Of a stretch of 64,000 bases of DNA, positions 46,289-57,688 are shown one piece after another. The notes under the pieces were generated by a model. It made no database searches. It was given only the letters and a program-made list of their open reading frames with translations, and had not been told where the DNA came from. The stretch lies in contig CM036231.1 in the NCBI GenBank assembly GCA_020631735.1, positions 6,599,831 to 6,663,830 of the forward strand, read 5' to 3'. The translations under genes and the position numbers were made by a program. The stretch is from Saccharum officinarum. Taxonomy: Eukaryota; Streptophyta; Magnoliopsida; Poales; Poaceae. Numbering within the stretch: position 1 is the first letter of the stretch; every line of letters starts with the position of its first letter.

Positions 46289-48006
46289 ATGCAAAGGAAG
46301 AATCCCAAAAGGGCCGCTCGTCCCAGTGGTGGTGATGGTGGTAGTGCTTCCCGGCCTGTCCGTGGAAGGACTGCCGCTCGTTCTAGCGGCCGTGGAGGTG
46401 GTGGCGGCCGTGGAGATGAAGATGATGTAGAGTCCCAAGTGTGCCTGCTCCTCTCTCGAGTATGGGACGCCCCAATCCTCCACGTCGTCATAGCGAGCAA
46501 GTGCAGGGTCAGCGTCCGGCAGGTGAGAATCCACAGCTTGCCGCTATGCAAATTGAGGGACGCTCTATTGACCCTAATATTGTGGCTCAATCCCCTATTC
46601 ATATTGGTCTTGCCACTGCCAACCGGATGCTTTTATATCATCAAAATGCAAATCCTTGTATGTCCGGTCCTCAGAGTCAAGGTGGTTATCAACCCTCTCT
46701 TCCTGTTGATTATTCTAAGAGAGCGGGTGACTTAAGGGTGCAGCGCAGTGAGAATCCATATCAATTCATCCGCAATCCTAGTGTGGATGTTCGTTTTTGG
46801 AGCCGCATGCATTCCGATTATTATTACAAGGTTCTCTTCAAGAGTGGGCAGCGTGGCTCTTCTCCGCCGATATTCCAGCACAAGTGGGTGCAGCGCGCCT
46901 CTCTTGATAATCTGAACAATCCTGACATTCTCCGCTTGGTTGCTGATCTTGATGCTTGTCGTCTGCTTCCTCTTATGACGTTCCAGCATAATTGGAATGA
47001 TGAGATTATCTGTCAATTTTATGCAACTCTGTGGATTGATTCTCAGAATCTTGTACTACATTGGCTTACCCAAGGCGTCCATTACAGATGTGATTATCGG
47101 ACTTTTTCACGCCTTCTTGGGTTTACTGCTGAGGACAGGGGTGCTTCTAGTCTTTTTGACATTTTTCCAGACTCTGTCTCTCATGATGACTTAGAGGCTG
47201 CTGAGGTATACAAACCTGGTGCGACTGTTGATTTCACTACCACTCATTTGAAGCCGTACTTTTATGTCCTCAACAATCTCATTCGCCTTACCTTGGACCC
47301 GAAGATTGGAGATTCTATTCATCTCATGCTAGATGCTCCTAAGGTCCTTTGCCGCTTTGGAACTGGTGGTGATCGTTTTTCCATCACTGACTTCATGTGG
47401 CGCAAGATTGAGCAGGCTGCAAATGATCCCCACAAGTCTGTGCCATATGCTCCTTATCTCATGTATATCATTGAGCAAGTGGTGGGTCGTTCATTCCATC
47501 ACAATACTGTGCACAAGTCCTACTCCGTGCGTCATTTGGGCCCCAGAGGTGTTGGTGGTGGTTCCGCTCCTTCTTCCACTCGTGGTCCGGCCACTCGTAC
47601 TTCCTCCCGCGGTGCTTACTGTGGTGGTACTGCTACTGCTCCTACTCGCTCCTCCTCTGAGCGTCGTCGGCGTGGTGGCGGTGTCATCAAGTATGCTTTG
47701 GGGAAGCTTTGGGAGGCCTTCTGTTACAAGGCTGAGAAGGATGATCGTCGCCTAAGGCGTATTGAGCAGCACCTACAGATTGATCCTCCTGAAAGTCCTC
47801 TCCGTGAGTTTCGGGATCCCTTTGTTGAGTACAATGCGTCGTATGGTGCTCCCGTCTCTGGTCCTAGTGAGGAGGCTGGCCCGTCCGATGACCCTCGTGG
47901 TAAGAAGACGGTCCCTCCATCGCCAGGGTTGGTTGACTACTCGACCGACGACGACGACGACGGCGACGACAGTGACGATGACCGCGAGTTCTCGGAGCCT
48001 TATTAG
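46289..48006 (+). pseudogene. Second copy of env-like ORF, one frameshift
   Basis: Near-identical to 35788-37506, but one A is missing near 46436 (CCCAAGTG for CCCAAAGTG), which breaks the frame after about 50 codons. The rest is open to 48006. It has two or three substitutions, for example near 46579 and 46637. Confidence 0.88.
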
Positions 48007-48506
48007 TTTTTGCTACCTTGGTTGTTTCCGTGCCTACCCTTTTTGGCATTTGATGCCAAAGGGGGAGTGTTAGGCTTATCATCTTTGTAATAGGTAGTTT
48101 ATGCTCGTGTTATTATTCCAAACCCTGTGGTGAACTATGTATGGTGGACTAAGAACTATTGGTGTGATGATGGATGATTGTAGGCAATTCACTTATGCTT
48201 ATTTGTTATGTTTGCCTAATTGTTATTTCCTGTGTTGTTTGTTGGCTTCTTGTTTTTGTGTGATAAGTCATGTCTCATGCATCACGATATAATTCTTGTC
48301 ACACACTTTTAGGCACCCCACGAATTGCAAAATTTAGGGGGAGCTTCCCTTATGTATGCATATTGATTATGATCAATGTTGAGATTCAAGTTCAATGCAT
48401 ACACTGAGGGGGAGCCTCTCGTAAAGTTTGAAATTCAAAAATCTTCAATTCTCTACTTCTTTGTAAGCCTAAGTTGGTTGTCATCAATTACCAAAAAGGG
48501 GGAGTT

Positions 48507-50085
48507 TGTAAGTGCATTCGCCCCCGTTGTGGGTTTTGGTTAATTAATGACAATCAAATTAGGGACTAACATGTCCATTTAAGTGAATATGCAGGTGTTA
48601 GTTCAATGAAAGAATTTGTATGGTCACATTTGGTGATGTCAGCACCCTCAATTCCATTGTTTGAAAAGCGTTCCGTCTCAAGTGGATAGATTAGACTTTA
48701 TCCTTTGACTTGAGTTATAGGAAACGCCGCACTATCAAGAGGGATACAAATTAGGTTATCTAGAGGGAAAACTTGTGCTCAATTTGTATTGGTTTAAGCA
48801 TTTGAGAGACACCTTTGCACTCACGGACACTTAGAGAAGTGTTTTATGCCTGGGAGTACCGGTAGTATCGGTGAACCACCGGTAGTACCGGTAGGCATAA
48901 ATCCCGCAGGTGTCAGCGCCTGAGTTCTGCGAGTTTTTGTTCTAGCGGTAGTATCGGTGGTGGACCGGTAGTACCGGTCTTGGACCGGTGGTACCGGTGA
49001 AAGCCGGTAGTACCGGTAAGTCTTTTTCCCGCAAAACTTGTCTTCGCCAAAATCTGTACTACCGGTAGTACCGGTCGTTGACCGGTAGTACCGGTAGGCT
49101 ATTTTCTCGTAAAAGTCTCCAATAGGTTGGTTGTAACGGTCGAAACCCTTAGGATCGGTAGTACCGGTGGGTTCACCGGTAGTACCGGTACCGCTTCGGA
49201 GATAAGAGTATAAATAGCTCTCCCCTTCATTTCTAACCGTTGCCCACGCCATTTACTCCCACCAACCTTCAGATAAACAGCTCTTAAGCATTGACTCACC
49301 CACTCTCTCTTCCTCCTTGCTCTCAAATCCAATCCCTTGCAAGATCTGAGTAGAGAGGAGAGATATAAGAGTGGAAAGCTTCGATTCACATCTTGAGCAC
49401 TTGTTCCCCTCCTAGTTGGCTTGGTTTGTATTTGTTACTCTTGGGTTCTTGGAACCCTAGCCGGCTAGGTGTTCTTCGTGGTTGCCCGTGTTGTTATATT
49501 TGTGAGGGCACCCCGAAGAGTTTGTATTACCCTTGTTTTCTTAGTGGAAATCTTGGGCTAACCTTTGTGGTTGCTTGAGGGAGGCAAGGAGGTGGAATAG
49601 ACTCCGACCTTAGTGGTCACCTCAACAACGAGGACGTAGGAACTCCTTTGTGGGGTTGCCGAACCTCGGATTAAATCGTGTGTCCCGCGTGCTTATTGTT
49701 GTTGTTATTTGTGTTCGCTTGAGATATTACTTGTTCTTTGTGTTCTTCCTCTTTCATATCTCTTTCATAGGTTGTGGGTGCTCGATCTACTCTTGGTGAA
49801 GGAACAAGAAAGAAGAGTTCATAAACTTCATCAACATCATCTTCGGTAGTGGGGTAAAACTCAGATCTGAAATCACAACTCGTAAATCTCTGATTTCTTA
49901 GTTTCAGTAGGGTACCGGTAGTACCGGTGGTCAGCGTCGGTAGTACCGGTGATCCCTCACCGGTAGTACCGGTCCAAACCAACCGGTGGTACCGGTCAGT
50001 GTTTTAACTTCCGCGTTGAGTTTTTGAGTTTCAGGTTTTTAGATCCGCCTATTCACCCCCCCTCTAGGCCTATTAGATCCTTTCA
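48507..50085 (+). repeat. 3' LTR of the Sirevirus, second appearance
   Basis: 1579 bases, closer to the 5' LTR at 27761 than the LTR at 38008 is. It is followed by CAGGG (50086-50090), an exact match to the duplication before 27761. I take this as the better sequence of the true 3' LTR. Confidence 0.9.
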
Positions 50086-50310
50086 CAGGGTTCACATAAA
50101 TGTTTTATAGCATTTTCGTTTAGAAACATTAATTTCCAACCTTAGTCGACATATTTCGGTTATTCCATCAATTTTCCAACAACATTTTTATTAGTTAAAC
50201 TAGATTACTAAAATGGTTCTGTGCACTCCAACATTATGTCAAACACAGGAAATTATGTTCATGCCATGTTTATGTGCATTGAAACACGCGGTAACACCGA
50301 GGGTGTTACA
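50086..50310 (-). mobile_element. Right end of the long solo LTR
   Basis: Remainder of the LTR interrupted by the Sirevirus. It ends ACCGAGGGTGTTACA, comparable to the end at 8098, followed by CAAGT (50311-50315), which pairs with 21616-21620. Confidence 0.8.
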
Positions 50311-50315
50311 CAAGT

Positions 50316-50900
50316 CTCATCACTAATTTTGCTGAGGTATCACCTTGCTTGATGCTTGTAAAACTTTCACAACATTATCATTGAGACCGACCTAAGGGTA
50401 AATGTAGGAGTTTGGAATATGCTCGGTCAAAAACCATGTAATTCTTGTTTTTATAGTTTAATAAAATATATAAAATATAACTAGATGCTAATAAGTATTA
50501 TTAGACTAGTTAAATAATATATTTTTATGGTAATTATTTAGAGACATAAATATTGGTACTATGTGTATTGATTCAGTAAAACTAAACAAATTAACTTGTT
50601 CTATATCTAGAATTACATTCTTTGTGATGAGAGAGTAGATTCCATAGTAATTTCACACAAATCATTTTATTTTCGTATGAAAAGGGAAAAAAAAAGTATT
50701 CTCAAGGGGATAGATAGGTCTGTACTGACCTTTTAAGATCATAAAAGTTTCCAACTACAACCGGCAAGAGGTTGTAGATGGCAAAAAGGCCCCGTTTGAT
50801 AGGGAAGAAGCCAAATCTCAACAATTCAGTTCAACTTTAAGTGAAACTCTTTTTAACATAGCGTTTGCTTGCATGGATAGGAGGTTAAGAACATATATCT
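50316..50900. other. AT-rich intergenic DNA
   Basis: Host sequence resuming after the nested retroelements. No gene is recognised. It duplicates 39820-40412. Confidence 0.5.
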
Positions 50901-51091
50901 GGGGCATGTTTAGATCTACTAGTGATAATAGTAGAAACAACAATTAGTACCAGTGAATCTAAATAGACCTACTAGACTAGCTAACTATAAGATAGAGGGT
51001 TGCTAATTAGTATGTGCCAACCATCTATTAGCAACATATGAGCAAGTGGTTTCCCAAAAAAACATATGAGCAATGGATCTAAACAGTCCTT
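50901..51091. mobile_element. MITE-like element, GGGCATGTTTAGATC ends
   Basis: The left end GGGGCATGTTTAGATCTACTAG and right end ATGGATCTAAACAGTCC are approximate inverted repeats over about 190 bases. The superfamily is not resolved. Confidence 0.5.
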
Positions 51092-51128
51092 GAAAATAAT
51101 TAGTTAGTGGCTATTAACTAGGTAATTA

Positions 51129-51588
51129 TTAGAGCATGTTTAGATCCGCTAGCCGTTAATAGTAAGCTAACTATGGCTCCTAGCTAGAATGAGCTAACTA
51201 ACACTTACTCAAACTTTTTAATTATTAGGAATAGAGATTTTGATGAAAACTTCTCTCCAACAACTTTATTGAATATCTAAATATAGTCATCTCTATTTCA
51301 GATCTAGCCAAAGATGGAGAGGAGAGAATAACTATATAGAGTGCCACAAGATATAGAAAAGCTACGGAGAATGAAAGAAAAATATAGAGAACACTCTTTT
51401 TTCAAATGACTCTAGAAATGATAATTTAGAGAGTTAGTTAAGATGGAGAGGAGAGAATAACTATATAGAGTGCCACAAGATATAGAAAAGCTACGGAGAA
51501 TGAAAGAAAAATATAGAGAACACTCTTTTTTCAAATGACTCTACAAATGATAATTTAGAGAGTTAGTTTTAGGAATACAATGCTCTAA
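51129..51588. mobile_element. MITE-like element with internal tandem duplication
   Basis: TTAGAGCATG at the left and AATGCTCTAA at the right form short inverted ends. It contains a 129-base direct repeat (51312-51440 and 51441-51569) with one substitution seen. Confidence 0.5.
51312..51569. repeat. Two-copy 129-bp tandem duplication
   Basis: AGATGGAGAGGAGAGAATAA begins at 51312 and again at 51441. The copies are nearly identical, with a G/C difference in TCTAGAAATG versus TCTACAAATG. It is either a recent event or an assembly slip. Confidence 0.9.
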
Positions 51589-52083
51589 GACCCTTAAACT
51601 TAAGGTCCGAAATAATTTAGCGAGAAGTTGTTTTTTTTTCTCGTTTCAAAATAAATTAGGAGAGGATAAAAAAAATTATTTTATTGTTTCACCCGCTTCA
51701 GCTCATCTACACTTCAGCGGCAAGAAGTCCAAGTGGTTTAGACTGTAGAACCATACCATATAGAACCTTAATCGCTGAAGCTTAGAAGTGGCATGGTGTT
51801 ACCTGTGGTCTTAACCGTGCTGAGCGTGTGCGTCTGTGATCATGAGTGCTTGCTTAGCACACAGGCGGCCGACATGTGGGGGCAATGTTTACTATGCCCC
51901 ACACGTCAGCGCTGCATGATTGAGCCCAACACGAAACGTGATCACGTGATGTTTATCAGGATTCTGCAGGAAATGTCAGTGCATTGCTTTCCCTTCTTTA
52001 TCTCTAGCTTTTGCCTCCTTTTTTTTTTTCTCATGCCTATCCGTTCCTTCAGCGTTCATTCTTCTCCTCTTTTACCCTGGTTA
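51589..52083. other. Intergenic, no recognised gene
   Basis: Contains a 100-codon frame at 51793-52095 (plus) with Cys-rich then hydrophobic content and no recognised domain. A T-run at 52020-52030 suggests it is not coding. Confidence 0.4.
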
Positions 52084-52327
52084 GGCCTTCTTTAGTTCAT
52101 GATTTTTTTTAAAAAAATAGTACTGTAGTACTTTCGTTGTTATTTGATAACTAGTGTCCAATTATGATCTAATTAGGCTTAAAAGATTTGTCTCGTGAAT
52201 TTCGTCTAAACTATGTAATTAGTTTTATTTTTTATCTATATTTAATACTTCATACATACGTACAAAGATTCGATGTGACGAAAATTTTTAAAAAATTTTG
52301 CAAAATTTTAGAAACTAAAAATGCCCT
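52084..52327. mobile_element. Tourist-like MITE
   Basis: Shares the body GTCTCGTGAATTTCGTCTAA and TGTAATTAGTTTTATTTTTTATC with the elements near 61.7 and 62.1 kb. The left end GGCCTTCTTTAGTTC and right end GAAACTAAAAATGCCC are imperfect. Confidence 0.65.
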
Positions 52328-52431
52328 TAAAACAAGGGTACCCTCCGAGCAAACCGGGCGCAGACACCACTGCATCGAATGCTGCAACAGTAGACAAGAG
52401 CATCGGATCGGCAGGCAGCAGGCTGGAGATA

Positions 52432-52659
52432 GGGGGTGTTTAGATTGCAAAAAATTTTGGATTTGGCTACTGTAGTTTTTTGTTTTATTTGGCAATTACT
52501 GTTCAATCCTGGACTAATTAGGCTTAAAAGATTCGTCTCGCGATTTCACGGTGAACTGTGCAATTAGTTTTTTGTTTCGTCTACATTTAATGCTTCATAC
52601 ATGTGCCGCAAGATTCGATGTGATGTTTTGGGGTGAAAATTTTTGGAAACTAAACACCC
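52432..52659. mobile_element. Tourist-like MITE, GGGTGTTTAG ends
   Basis: GGGGGTGTTTAGATTGC at the left and GGAAACTAAACACCC at the right enclose the family body (GACTAATTAGGCTTAAAAGATTCGTCTCGCG). Confidence 0.75.
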
Positions 52660-53920
52660 AGATACTGTGATGAAGGCTGCGACAGTGGAGGCCGTAGAGG
52701 TGGTAAAAGAATGTGCTGGCGCACAGTGGAGGGCAGAGGGTAGCCGGGAGCTCGGGATACTGTACGCGGTGGATCAGCAGTGCGAGGCGGTGCCGCGGTG
52801 GCGTTTCGGCCGGGATGGCAGCGGCGCGCCCGGCACGTGATGGTGTCGCCTGCTGGGAATGGAGACGGGAACTGATGAAGCTCAGCGCTCTGGGACATAG
52901 GGCCATGGGCCATGGCTCCCTCCTCGGCTCCTCGCTGGCACCCTATCGTCCATCGCAGTCCCGGAACGGAGCAGTGTTCGTCAGGCTATCCGCACTCATG
53001 GATCTCTATATTCATCCTCTATACGTTCTAGTCAGCAAGATTCTCTCCTCCATACTCAATTCTCCCGCACTCATCCATCCTCTATATCATCCTCTATCCA
53101 CTCTATCCACTATGAGACCCACTTGTCATTTTATCTAAATATATCCATGTGTGATCTAGTTTTGAAGGATTTATTGAGACGAATTTAATGGTGCAATCGA
53201 AATTTAATTTGGATTTTTGGTTTGTGAGTTATAGCATTTTTTTCCTTTGTTTAGCTAGCGGGGTCCGCCACTACAGAATATAGAGTAAGCACAGTACTAC
53301 TCTAAATATAGAGTAAGAGAAAGGATAGAGTATCGTTTTAGAGTACCCAGTGCATCAGTTTTTACTCTATATTCATACTCTAAAACTTTAGAGTATCATT
53401 TAGAGTGTGCCGCTGCGGACAGTCTCAGTTCGACCTCGCAGGTCGCTGCTCCCCCCGGCTTCCACCGTAGTAGACGGCTTCGAGAGCAGCCGTTAGCGTG
53501 GGCAGTGGGCAGCAGGGGATCGAGCACGTCAGGTCATGACGGCCAAGCGGAAGAGAAGCGTAGGTTTTCTGAGGAAGCAAGACAAGCGTAGGCTACATGG
53601 CCAATTGGCCACCTCGACCAAGAAGTTCAGTGAGACCATTAGCGTATTCTTAATCTCTATCTCATTCAATGCTGCTGTGGTCTCGGTCACCATTAGCAGT
53701 GGAGTGGAGGAGCTGCCAGGGTTAAGGATCAGTTTAGGGTTGCGAGGTGGAGGGGCGAAGACTGCTGGACCGGTGGAGATCGAGGGCTTTAGCAGCGGAG
53801 TGGCCTGCGCGGCTGCGCTGCCTGCCCGAGACAAGGGGTATATTTGATTTTCCCTAAAAAAAGAAAAGATGTATTTGGTTGGTGATTCTAAAAAAAATGG
53901 TTGGTGCACAACTTGTATGG
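52660..53920. other. Intergenic, GC-rich then AT-rich
   Basis: Short overlapping frames on both strands at 52.6-53.1 kb and 53.5-53.9 kb (up to 141 codons) lack recognisable domains. 53280-53400 has inverted blocks of ACTCTAAA/TAGAGTA type, probably another small element. Confidence 0.4.
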
Positions 53921-54182
53921 TACTCCCTCAATTTCAAATTATAAGGCATTCCAAAAATCTTAGAGTTAAAACATCTTAAGTTTGACCAAAATTATAGAGA
54001 AAATTACAAAAAATTATAACATAAAATAGGTATACTATAAAAATATACTTAATGAAGAATCTAACGATACTTAATTGGTGTCATAAATATTATTATCTTA
54101 TCATATAAATTTGATCAAAATTGAGATACTTTGATTCTCTAAGATTCTTGGAATATCTTATAATTTAGGATAGAGGGAGTAT
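53921..54182. mobile_element. Stowaway-like MITE
   Basis: The TA-flanked element begins CTCCCTCAATTTCAAATTATAAG and ends CTTATAATTTAGGATAGAGGGAG, giving inverted Stowaway-type termini around an AT-rich body. Confidence 0.82.
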
Positions 54183-55314
54183 ATCCTAGCCGAGTGGTTG
54201 CATACCAAGTGAAATCGTATTTCATAAAAGAAAGTGTTTAACGAGATTCACGTGGGCCAGTCACCTTCATCATATATCCAATAAGACTGGCCTAACAAGG
54301 AAGCTCGATTTAGACGTATCCGACGGTTCCTATCCACTCATGCAAACATGTAACCAACCAATTTATACAGTTCTGCTCATACAGGATGAGTGGAGCAGAC
54401 CAACCAAACACATCTAAATGGAGCTCTGGTCCTGCGTCTCAAAAAGATCTATATTGAGTTTAACTAATTAGATATACAAATATATAAGTACTTAGGATGC
54501 ATAATAAGTATTAATATTATTAGGCAAAATGTGAATTTATATTCATAATAAATATATTTGAAAATATAAATGATGATACTTTTTTCTATAAATATGATCA
54601 AATTAGATATTTATCTAACTTCACGAGAAAAAATATATATAGGTTAATCTTCACTAAACACGTTAGTAAAAAAACAATCCTCAAAATTTTCACATAATCA
54701 GAAACACCCTACCATCGGTTATGTATACTCAAATCATCGTTGATAACAATAGTTTAGCTACATTCCATTTTATAGAAATTTAACCACATCTGATATTTTG
54801 AAAAAAAATACAAAATGACCCTAAATTTGCATATAAATTAACCACACAAGTCATTGTCAAAGATAATCTAAAATAAACTATTAAATTTGTATCTAATTAC
54901 CAACTATGTACAATGCTGAATTTACATCTACATTACCCACACTGATCTAAACCAAACTTTCTAAATTACCCACCATGTCATTAACATTATTATAACTGAT
55001 ATCCTAAGTAGCCCATATAGATTAGCATCAAAACTATACACATGTGTTATTGTTAAAATAAACCAAAATAGCCCCGCAAATTGAATTCTAAATTTCCAAC
55101 ATCTCCTATTACGAAAAAAGATCGTAAATTTCTTTCTAAACACCCACTAGTGCTATTATTAATAATAAAGATCCTGCTTAAAGTAAGCGCACATGTCGTG
55201 TGTTGCCATGTATACCAAGTACATACACGACTGACAAATATATATCTGTACATATAGCAATCATGACCCATGGCTACAACATAAAATTTATTTTAATGTT
55301 CTAGGATAGTATAG
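54183..55314. other. AT-rich intergenic DNA
   Basis: No gene recognised. 54440-54640 has weak Stowaway-like character without convincing ends. Confidence 0.45.
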
Positions 55315-55577
55315 TACTCCCTCCTTATCGGATTTAGAAGTCGTTTAGGACAGCGACACGATCTTAAAAACACAACTTTGACCTCTTGTTTTTATAAAAA
55401 ATATTTATGAAAAAATGATATATGTATACTTTTATGAAAATATTTTTCAAGAAAAATCTATTTATATAATTTTTACATTTGCAAACTCAACAACTTAAAA
55501 GTTATTGATGATTTATATTCCCAATGTTTGACCCAAACCTTGTACAAAACGACTTTTAAATCCGATACAGAGGGAGT
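55315..55577. mobile_element. Stowaway-like MITE
   Basis: TA then CTCCCTCCTTATCGGATTTAGAAGTCG at the left, and CGACTTTTAAATCCGATACAGAGGGAG then TA at the right: clear inverted termini about 27 bases long. Confidence 0.87.
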
Positions 55578-56039
55578 ATGTAAGTTGTTATTTAGATAAA
55601 TTTGTGCATTTAAACTCAATCACTATAACATGCCTGCGTTGATAGTTTAGTTTGTAAGCACTCTATTTTTTTTAAAAAAACACACGCATAAGAACGTCGA
55701 AACGACTGTTAAAGCCACCTACAGTAGCTAAGTGTGTTGTATAACACTTGAACTACCAAATTCAGCCAAAAAAAATCGTGTAACTCTAGGTTTAGACTTT
55801 AGACTTAAAATGTGTGTCTCGACTAGTATTTAAATGTGTTTAATACTTGAACTGCCAAATTCAGTCAAACTAAAAATGTGTTTAAATGCCTCGAACTAGT
55901 ATTTAAATGTGTTTAAATATCTTCACCGTAGCATGCTGTGTCAACAAGACACTCAAGGCGTTGTACGACACATGACAACAGTGTTACACTCAAGAGGTCA
56001 AATGGCCTTTTCAGCTGTCATTTGACAGTGTTATTCACC
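55578..56039. other. AT-rich intergenic DNA
   Basis: Low-complexity stretches with a locally repeated ATTTAAATGTGTTTAA-like phrase (55830-55920). No gene recognised. Confidence 0.4.
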
Positions 56040-56399
56040 ACTTAGGATAAAAAATCGGGAATTGAAGGCGCCCGGACGTCCGATGGGATACAATTCCATC
56101 GGACGGTAGCGAACGGCATAGCAAAACGACCCATCAGAAATGCGCCGCACTCCCACCGTATCGTTGCAGTCTTTCTCTGTCTGCCTCGTCCGGCTCCGCA
56201 CGAGTACCCCGCCCCCGTCCGCCTCGCCCCGCCCCGTGGCCGCCGCTCCTTTCCCATGATCTCGCCTCTCTCCGCGCAGGCGGGACTTGAGAGTTGAGAT
56301 GAGGACGAGCACCCCCGTCTGCAGGATCCCAGGCGCGTTACGCGCCCTATCTGCCGGCCCCTGGCTCGTCGCGCTTCTTTCCCTGGCGCTTGGGCCATG

Positions 56400-56830
56400 C
56401 CCCCAATAACTCTCTGAACATACCTGTGAAACACGAAACACTTGCACACATAAAACCCTTGAATGCAACATATGTTTGAAGCAAATGCAACATTTGGAAC
56501 ATACACTTGCAACTTGCAACATGAAAACACTTATTGCAACATAAGACTAAAACAGCTGAAACATTTCAAACATACTCTTGCAACATATGTAGCATCTAGA
56601 TAAAAAAACGCTTGCAACATACGTCTGAAAACAGATGAAACATTTTGAACAAACGCTTGCAACATGCCTTTGAAAAACTTGCAACATGCCTCTAGAACAC
56701 TTTGCAACATACACAACATTTCGATCTACTTTTGCAACCTCCACATGAAACATTTGCAACATGCACATGAAACACCTGAAACACTTGAAACATACGCTTG
56801 TAACACGCGCTTGTAACATCCGAGGAAGGA
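56400..56830. repeat. GCAACAT/GAAACA degenerate short-motif array
   Basis: About 430 bases built from some 25 alternating phrases of the type TTGCAACAT, TGAAACA and GAACATACGCTTG at irregular 10-25 base spacing. The minus strand consequently shows long Cys/Met/Phe-rich pseudo-frames. GC-rich DNA flanks it on both sides (56050-56400, 56830-57250), starting with GCGCCCGGACGTCCGATGG. It resembles a recurrent grass repeat that I cannot name with confidence. Confidence 0.75.
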
Positions 56831-57326
56831 AGGGAGCGCGAGGTGCAGCCAGAGAAGCCCGCTCCGGGTCTGGCCACTTCGGATCTCCTGATGTCGCGAG
56901 CTGAGGTTGAGTGTCGTGGTGGCGCCGGCGTCGACAACGGGCACGACCTCCTGGTGCAGAACGACGGCGTCGACAGCACCTCAACGCGGCAAGGGACGAG
57001 GCATGGCACGCAGGGGCGGGGACGGGCACGGCACGACACGACACGACACAACAAATGCGGAGTGGGCGCAGTGGGGAATGGAGCACGGCGCGGCGGCAGA
57101 TTGGGTGCGGCTCAATGCGTGATGGGGGCGTTGCCGTGAGGCGGGTGAACAACGCGGTGAGCCATGACGAGCGAAGCGAGGAGTTGTAGTGTAGATGGAG
57201 TAGATAAAGGAGAGAGTGGAGATGAGCCTGTTAGGCCGGTCGCTCTGCTGTAGTGAGCACGGAGCAGAGCGTCTGATTCTTTTAAGATTCCAACTAGTGC
57301 TACAGTGTAAAACTTTATTTTTTTAG
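56831..57326. other. GC-rich DNA right of the array
   Basis: Frames of 60-100 codons in several phases, Arg/Gly/Thr-rich, with no domain. The CACGACACGACACGACAC stretch near 57030 is a small tandem repeat. Probably part of the same repeat element as the array. Confidence 0.4.
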
Positions 57327-57482
57327 TACTCCCTCTGTTTTAAGTTGTTCGCAATTTTAGTTTTTTAGATTTACAATATTTACTATGTGAGTTTTTTATT
57401 AGATATAGCATATCTTTAGGTGTATAACAAAAGTTGTGTCTAGAAAATCAAAATGACATAGCATTTGAAACGTAGGGAGTTT
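57327..57482. mobile_element. Stowaway-like MITE, short
   Basis: TACTCCCTCTGTTTTAAGTTG at the left and GAAACGTAGGGAG at the right, about 155 bases, AT-rich. Confidence 0.6.
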
Positions 57483-57514
57483 TAAATAACGAACACCTCA
57501 TCTTTGCATACCAA

Positions 57515-57688
57515 GGCCCTGTTCGTTTGAACTTATCAGTCTGACTTATCAGTCATGGTACAAGTTTGCTTATGATGAAACGTTATGAGAGGAAAACACT
57601 GTTGGTTCACTGCAAAGTACTGCTCAAGTAGTTCAACCGAACACCGTGAATATTTTTCTCTTACACCAACCAGCGAAACGAACAGGGC
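57515..57688. mobile_element. MITE with GGCCCTGTTCGTTT ends
   Basis: GGCCCTGTTCGTTTGAAC at the left and AGCGAAACGAACAGGGC at the right are clear inverted repeats over 174 bases. Target duplication unclear; this terminus type is common in grass hAT- or Harbinger-derived MITEs. Confidence 0.75.

Larger units (their letters stand above)
21621..50310 (-). mobile_element. Second long-LTR solo LTR, host of nested Sireviruses
   Basis: Exact CAAGT target duplications at 21616-21620 and 50311-50315 bracket a block that starts TGTGGCAGAATCTCCC and ends GGGTGTTACA on the plus strand, the family of 3284-8098. Nested inside are a Sirevirus solo LTR (23968-26220) and a full Sirevirus (27761 onward). The LTR itself is 21621-23967, 26221-27760 and 50086-50310, roughly 4.1 kb. 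A second copy of its right end with CAAGT occurs at 39580-39819, which I attribute to duplicated assembly. No internal coding region of this family is present. Confidence 0.78.

Noticed and set aside
27761..50085. Genuine tandem array of two Sireviruses sharing a middle LTR
   Set aside because: The middle LTR is followed by host flank and an N gap rather than by a second internal region, and the second copy lacks a 5' part. False duplication explains this better.
53529..53909. Opposed frames of 103-126 codons
   Set aside because: No start context, domain or intron pattern; they look like degenerate repeat sequence and overlap each other on opposite strands.
56031..57152. Minus-strand Cys/Met/Phe-rich frames of 162-201 codons
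   Set aside because: They are the translation of a short-motif DNA array (GCAACAT/GAAACA) and of GC-rich flanks, so the apparent Cys-rich repeats are a by-product.
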